Source: Nitrospirota bacterium
GTDB lineage: Bacteria; Nitrospirota; Thermodesulfovibrionia; SZUA-242
NCBI GenBank assembly: GCA_016212095.1
Contig: JACRHH010000001.1
Coordinates: 90,184-154,183 of the forward strand
Length of the DNA: 64,000 bases
Direction of reading: 5' to 3'
The notes beneath the pieces were generated by a model that worked only from the letters and a program-made list of their open reading frames with translations, was not told the DNA's origin and ran no database searches. The translations under genes and the position numbers were made by a program. This document shows positions 61,360 to 64,000 of this stretch, piece after piece; position 1 is the stretch's first letter, and every line of letters begins with the position of its first letter.

Positions 61360-61634
61360 GCGGGAGTCTTCTGTTCCTTGTCGGTTCCCCAGGAATCAAG
61401 CCATGCCATAACCGAATCGTTCGGGATTGTTGCCCCTGTCGTGCAATATTCTTCCCATCGGTTCAGTGTTTCTTGCCGGAACTGTTCAGCGGCTTCCTCC
61501 CGGTCGAGGTACTGACTAATCGCTTCCTTCGCCAGCCAGTGAGCGGATCGCTGTTTTTGTTCGCCCAGCTTTTTAAGGCGTTCCCTCTCTTGAAGGGAAA
61601 GTTTAATGCCCACCGGTTTCAATTGGCTCTGCAT
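61356..61634 (-). CDS. CopG/ParD-like antitoxin
   Basis: This 92-residue antitoxin has a ribbon-helix-helix N-terminal half: Val-Gly-Ile-Lys-Leu-Ser-Leu-Gln-Glu-Arg then Ser-Ala-His-Trp-Leu-Ala-Lys-Glu-Ala-Ile (the RHH helix). The C-terminal half, Arg-Trp-Glu-Glu-Tyr and Trp-Leu-Asp-Ser-Trp-Gly, binds the toxin in this family. ATG 61634 follows AGGAG with 7-base spacing. It overlaps the toxin gene by 4 bases. Confidence 0.86.
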   Translation of the reverse strand: MQSQLKPVGIKLSLQERERLKKLGEQKQRSAHWLAKEAISQYLDREEAAEQFRQETLNRWEEYCTTGATIPNDSVMAWLDSWGTDKEQKTPA

Positions 61635-61835
61635 GTGGTAGCTCCTGTACGATACTTGGTTTCCCATAGTAGTACCTTTAACATGGCGGCGTCAAACGGC
61701 AACTTTGCGCAGGAGCAGAACTTTCGGCGGCCAGTTGGAGCTTGCTGATATATTTGATTTTCCTGTTGATGTCGTTTAGATTAGCCGTATGAAATGCCGA
61801 GGGGGTGTGCAGTGCCGGGTGATAAATTTTATAGA

Positions 61836-61861
61836 GATTTTATGCCGATCCGCATAAAATC
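61836..61861. promoter_or_regulatory. 10-bp inverted repeat upstream of the peptide gene
   Basis: GATTTTATGC (61836-61845) and GCATAAAATC (61852-61861) are perfect complements with a 6-base spacer. This is an operator-like palindrome or RNA hairpin. No U-tract follows, so a regulator site is more likely than a terminator. Confidence 0.5.
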
Positions 61862-61944
61862 CATTGCTGGAATGCCGCCGCTTCCCAACTTATTGATTAG
61901 AAAGCGTATTTATGGCAATTGAGACTGATTCGCAGGCAGGATAT

Positions 61945-61962
61945 GCCGACAGACTTGTCGGC
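61945..61962. promoter_or_regulatory. GC-rich hairpin in the leader of the peptide gene
   Basis: GCCGACA (61945-61951), loop GACT and TGTCGGC (61956-61962) form a seven-pair hairpin 108 bases before the peptide start. It could be a leader hairpin or binding site; there is no U-tract. Confidence 0.4.
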
Positions 61963-62070
61963 GCTCGGCGTTTAAAGCCGATCCATATAAACACTGTTAT
62001 CCTGGAAGCTATGACGTAAAAAGGCGCATTAGTCGCCTATATATATCAAAGAAAGAGAGGAGATGACAAC

Positions 62071-62283
62071 ATGAGTAAAGCTGGCGTAAAACGATTCTTG
62101 GAGTTGATGGATGCAAGCAAAGATTTTGCGGGCCTTTATACAAAAGACCCCAAGAAAGCTGTTGAAGGATTCGATCTCACAGATGAGGAGAAAGCTGCTC
62201 TTGTCACAAAGGAAGATAAAAGACTTGAGAAATTAAAACTCAAACTGTCGTCTTTAGATGTTTTGGCCCATCGACGTTACTAA
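62071..62283 (+). CDS. Candidate RiPP precursor peptide with LigA/Os1348-like leader
   Basis: This 70-residue peptide has a helical leader with Arg-Phe-Leu-Glu-Leu-Met-Asp, Thr-Lys-Asp-Pro-Lys-Lys-Ala and Phe-Asp-Leu-Thr-Asp-Glu-Glu-Lys-Ala-Ala-Leu (residues 8-44). The pattern Phe-x-x-Asp-Pro-x-x-Ala, then Leu-Thr-x-Glu-Glu-x-x-Ala-Leu is that of LigA-like/Os1348-type RiPP leaders. The likely core is the tail after about residue 55, ending Ser-Ser-Leu-Asp-Val-Leu-Ala-His-Arg-Arg-Tyr. There is no Cys, so sactipeptide-type thioether bridges are excluded. GAGGAG precedes the ATG. The gene lies 139 bases before a radical SAM/SPASM gene and shares its low GC content. Confidence 0.72.
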   Translation: MSKAGVKRFLELMDASKDFAGLYTKDPKKAVEGFDLTDEEKAALVTKEDKRLEKLKLKLSSLDVLAHRRY

Positions 62284-62290
62284 AGGCAGC

Positions 62291-62360
62291 AGCCGCTGAT
62301 TAACCATGCTAATCACCAAGTGTCCTTTATTGATAGCTACGTGAAGTCAGCGGCTTCTTT
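62291..62360 (+). terminator. Attenuator-like hairpin between precursor and maturase
   Basis: AGCCGCTGA (62291-62299) pairs perfectly with TCAGCGGCT (62347-62355), which is followed directly by TCTTTTT. The 47-base loop is large, so strength is uncertain. Partial termination here would give more peptide than enzyme, a common arrangement in RiPP operons. Confidence 0.55.
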
Positions 62361-62421
62361 TTGGCTTTTAGTTCAAAACGGTCAAACAGATGGTATGCTT
62401 CACATTCAGAGGGAATGGCAA

Positions 62422-63864
62422 ATGAGCGTTAAACAAATAACGTCGCATGACGATCTGTTTTTACAGATACCTGCGAAATATTTACCTACTAACCTGCGTC
62501 TTTCTCCACAAACTTCATTTTGGCCACTTCAGAATGGCAAGGGGCAGTTAGCCGTAAATTCATTGTCTAACGCTATTGACATCATATCAACTATTCTTGT
62601 TCAAAAAATTAATCAAGGTTTTTTTAGCGATATTCCCTCTCCTATAGTTCAGATACTTTATGAGAGAGGTCATCTTATTGATATGACACCTAGAGAACTT
62701 GTTGAGAAATATTCAAAGTCACGCTTGGCGAAAATATCACCTATAGCGATAATTGGCCTTTGTCCAACATATGCATGCAACTACGCTTGTATTTATTGTT
62801 ACCAGTCTTATGCCCGCAGTCCCCAACACAAAATTGTTGACATATCACACTTAGCTCCACTTCGAGAAAAGATTGGAAACTTTATTCGGGACTACAAAAA
62901 AAGCCACAATGATATTTGCTTATTTGAATTGTTTGGCGGTGAACCTCTCCTCCTCGGTAACGAAGAATATTTTGATTGGGCTGTATCTTTATGTAGAGAA
63001 CATGAGGCACATTTAATAATAACAACAAACGGCTACAATATCGTTGATTATATAGATCGAATTCTAATTAATCGTGACGTGATTGCAAAAGTTTCGACAA
63101 CCATTGATGGAATAAACGAATTACAGGACTTGCGGCGTCGGCCTCAATCGGGTGAAATTCCCGGGCATGGTTTCGACAGAATTATTTCAGGTATCAAGTA
63201 TTGTTTGGGACTTGAGGTGCCAGTAAAAGTTGAGATGAATATCGATAAGAATAACGCAAAAAGTATACAAGACGTGCTGAATTATTGCCGAGATCAAGGC
63301 TGGTTATCTAATCCATATTTCTCTTTTGGGATAAGCAAGATTGATGATCGAATGCTTACAGGCAGAAAGAATATGCTTTCTGAGATCGAAGCTCTATTGG
63401 CCGTTCATGATCAACTTCATAACACGTATGCTTCGCTTCACAACTTCAAAATCGTATTTCTAAAAACAGCGTTTTATCTTGCCAAGGCATTTAATATTCA
63501 TTACGGCCAAAATGAATACGGCAGAGATAACTTCAATTACTGTTGGGCAACATCAAATATATTCCACGGTTATTATTATGATCCAGATTGTAGTGCATAT
63601 CGCTGCACATTTACGGTAGGAAATCCAGAATATAATATAGGAACCAATGCTTCTTGTGCATCTCATAAAGATATTTGGCGCGGCCCCGGTATCCTTTTAG
63701 ATGATGATTGTCTTAATTGTGTCATTGCGGGCTACTGTGCAGGCGGTTGTACTGTCTCTCGGCGCATCGATAAGGAGCAAGTCTGTATTCAAGAAAAGAA
63801 AGTTTTTGCAGATTTCTTTGCAGAATTTAAAGACGTAATTGAAAAATATGTGACTGCAGGCTAA
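62422..63864 (+). CDS. Radical SAM/SPASM peptide maturase
   Basis: This 480-residue enzyme has the SAM cluster motif CxxxCxxC in Cys-Asn-Tyr-Ala-Cys-Ile-Tyr-Cys and a Gly-Gly-Glu-Pro motif for SAM binding. The C-terminal SPASM domain shows Cys-Leu-Asn-Cys-x5-Cys-Ala-Gly-Gly-Cys (CX2CX5CX3C) with further cysteines before and after, for two auxiliary 4Fe-4S clusters. About 100 N-terminal residues precede the SAM domain and might hold a leader-binding element. ATG 62422 is preferred over GTG 62320 because GAGGG precedes it and the GTG would lie inside the hairpin. It probably modifies the upstream 70-residue peptide. Confidence 0.83.
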   Translation: MSVKQITSHDDLFLQIPAKYLPTNLRLSPQTSFWPLQNGKGQLAVNSLSNAIDIISTILVQKINQGFFSDIPSPIVQILYERGHLIDMTPRELVEKYSKSRLAKISPIAIIGLCPTYACNYACIYCYQSYARSPQHKIVDISHLAPLREKIGNFIRDYKKSHNDICLFELFGGEPLLLGNEEYFDWAVSLCREHEAHLIITTNGYNIVDYIDRILINRDVIAKVSTTIDGINELQDLRRRPQSGEIPGHGFDRIISGIKYCLGLEVPVKVEMNIDKNNAKSIQDVLNYCRDQGWLSNPYFSFGISKIDDRMLTGRKNMLSEIEALLAVHDQLHNTYASLHNFKIVFLKTAFYLAKAFNIHYGQNEYGRDNFNYCWATSNIFHGYYYDPDCSAYRCTFTVGNPEYNIGTNASCASHKDIWRGPGILLDDDCLNCVIAGYCAGGCTVSRRIDKEQVCIQEKKVFADFFAEFKDVIEKYVTAG

Positions 63865-64000
63865 TCGGGTAAGGAACGGCTTCTAACCGTCCCTCCCCAC
63901 ACCACCCATCATGCGGCTCCGCAATGGGCGGTTCGCGGAAATCATCGGGCCGTAGCCGGATGGTGAATCCCAATCCACATTGTTCGCATGGAAACAAGCC
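63864..64000 (-). mobile_element. 3' end of a group II intron (domains V-VI), partial
   Basis: On the minus strand, the sequence complementary to 63901-63932 folds as domain V: nine pairs (ACCGCCCAT/ATGGGTGGT), a two-base bulge, and a capped stem TGCG-GAGC-CGCA. Downstream on that strand is GTGGGGAGGG and a domain VI-like hairpin, ending in CCCGAT at 63864-63869. The 5' part and any reverse transcriptase lie outside the window. The intron end touches the stop codon of the radical SAM gene on the other strand. Confidence 0.65.

Larger units (their letters stand above)
61635..62070. other. Regulatory intergenic region before the RiPP-like operon
   Basis: These 436 bases lie between the ParE-type antitoxin start (minus) and the peptide gene (plus). 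No gene was recognised. The composition becomes AT-rich after about 61740. The region holds two palindromes (61836-61861 and 61945-61962) and, at its right end, GAGGAG followed by ATG at 62071. Confidence 0.6.

Noticed and set aside
62320..62421. GTG start for the radical SAM gene
   Set aside because: No ribosome site precedes it and it lies in the loop of the attenuator-like hairpin; ATG 62422 is better placed.

Overview
The window looks like chromosomal DNA of an anaerobic, respiring Gram-negative bacterium. The signs are a seven-heme, an eight-heme and a giant (at least twenty-heme) c-type cytochrome, a Ni-CO dehydrogenase with its ferredoxin, chemotaxis and two-component proteins, signal peptides and a lipoprotein. 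The gene mix (CxxxxCH/CxxCH cytochrome, two-CW domain proteins, VF530, CooS-CooF-oxidoreductase) suggests a Desulfobacterota/Desulfuromonadota or Nitrospirota-like lineage; this is inferred from gene content, not from a phylogenetic marker. Most of the window is GC-rich and densely coding. The last 2 kb is clearly AT-richer and looks acquired.

Layout. 1-7.9 kb: 5' part of a ClpP/NfeD-class membrane protease, a diguanylate cyclase, queE, an AbrB/PIN pair, an AddA-like helicase-nuclease, a RelE/RelB-type pair and a scrambled partial duplication of the toxin and the helicase tail. 7.9-11.2 kb: CheV, a PAS histidine kinase and two two-CW proteins, one fused to a receiver. 11.5-14.6 kb: an FtsX/MacB-type ABC exporter. 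14.6-17.1 kb: small ORF, PolB-like exonuclease, methyltransferase, PIN/antitoxin pair. 17.2-22.5 kb: three GT-C-type membrane glycosyltransferase-like proteins, two with TPRs. 22.6-26.6 kb: the giant cytochrome. 26.8-33 kb: panD, gatC, a divergent UvrD-like helicase, glmS, glmU. 33.2-37.9 kb: HAO-like octaheme cytochrome, divergent from a PstS-like binding protein plus chemoreceptor. 37.9-43 kb: VF530 protein, topoisomerase IV-type parE/parC with a DUF2442 gene between them, PIN/partner pair. 43.1-48.1 kb: a compact minus-strand run (small membrane protein, TlpA-like protein, radA, lipoprotein, HAMP protein, heptaheme cytochrome, HAMP protein) next to tRNA-Leu(CAA). 48.2-55.7 kb: trypsin-like protease with about 19 TPRs, Cys-rich PAS kinase, initiator tRNA-Met with triplicated terminator hairpin, DUF1189 and PAP2 proteins. 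55.7-59.4 kb: CooS, CooF and an FAD/NAD oxidoreductase. 59.4-61.6 kb: decayed BrnT/BrnA-like remnant, manC and a ParE-type pair.

The most promising novelty is at 62.0-63.9 kb: a 70-residue peptide with a LigA/Os1348-like leader, no cysteine and an Arg/Tyr-ending tail, followed by an attenuator-like hairpin and a radical SAM/SPASM maturase. The 3' end of a group II intron abuts the maturase stop codon on the opposite strand. It reads as a minimal, horizontally acquired RiPP system. The HAMP-cytochrome-HAMP operon and the PstS-like/chemoreceptor pair are further candidates for little-described redox or nutrient sensing. No CRISPR array, rRNA or replication origin was seen.
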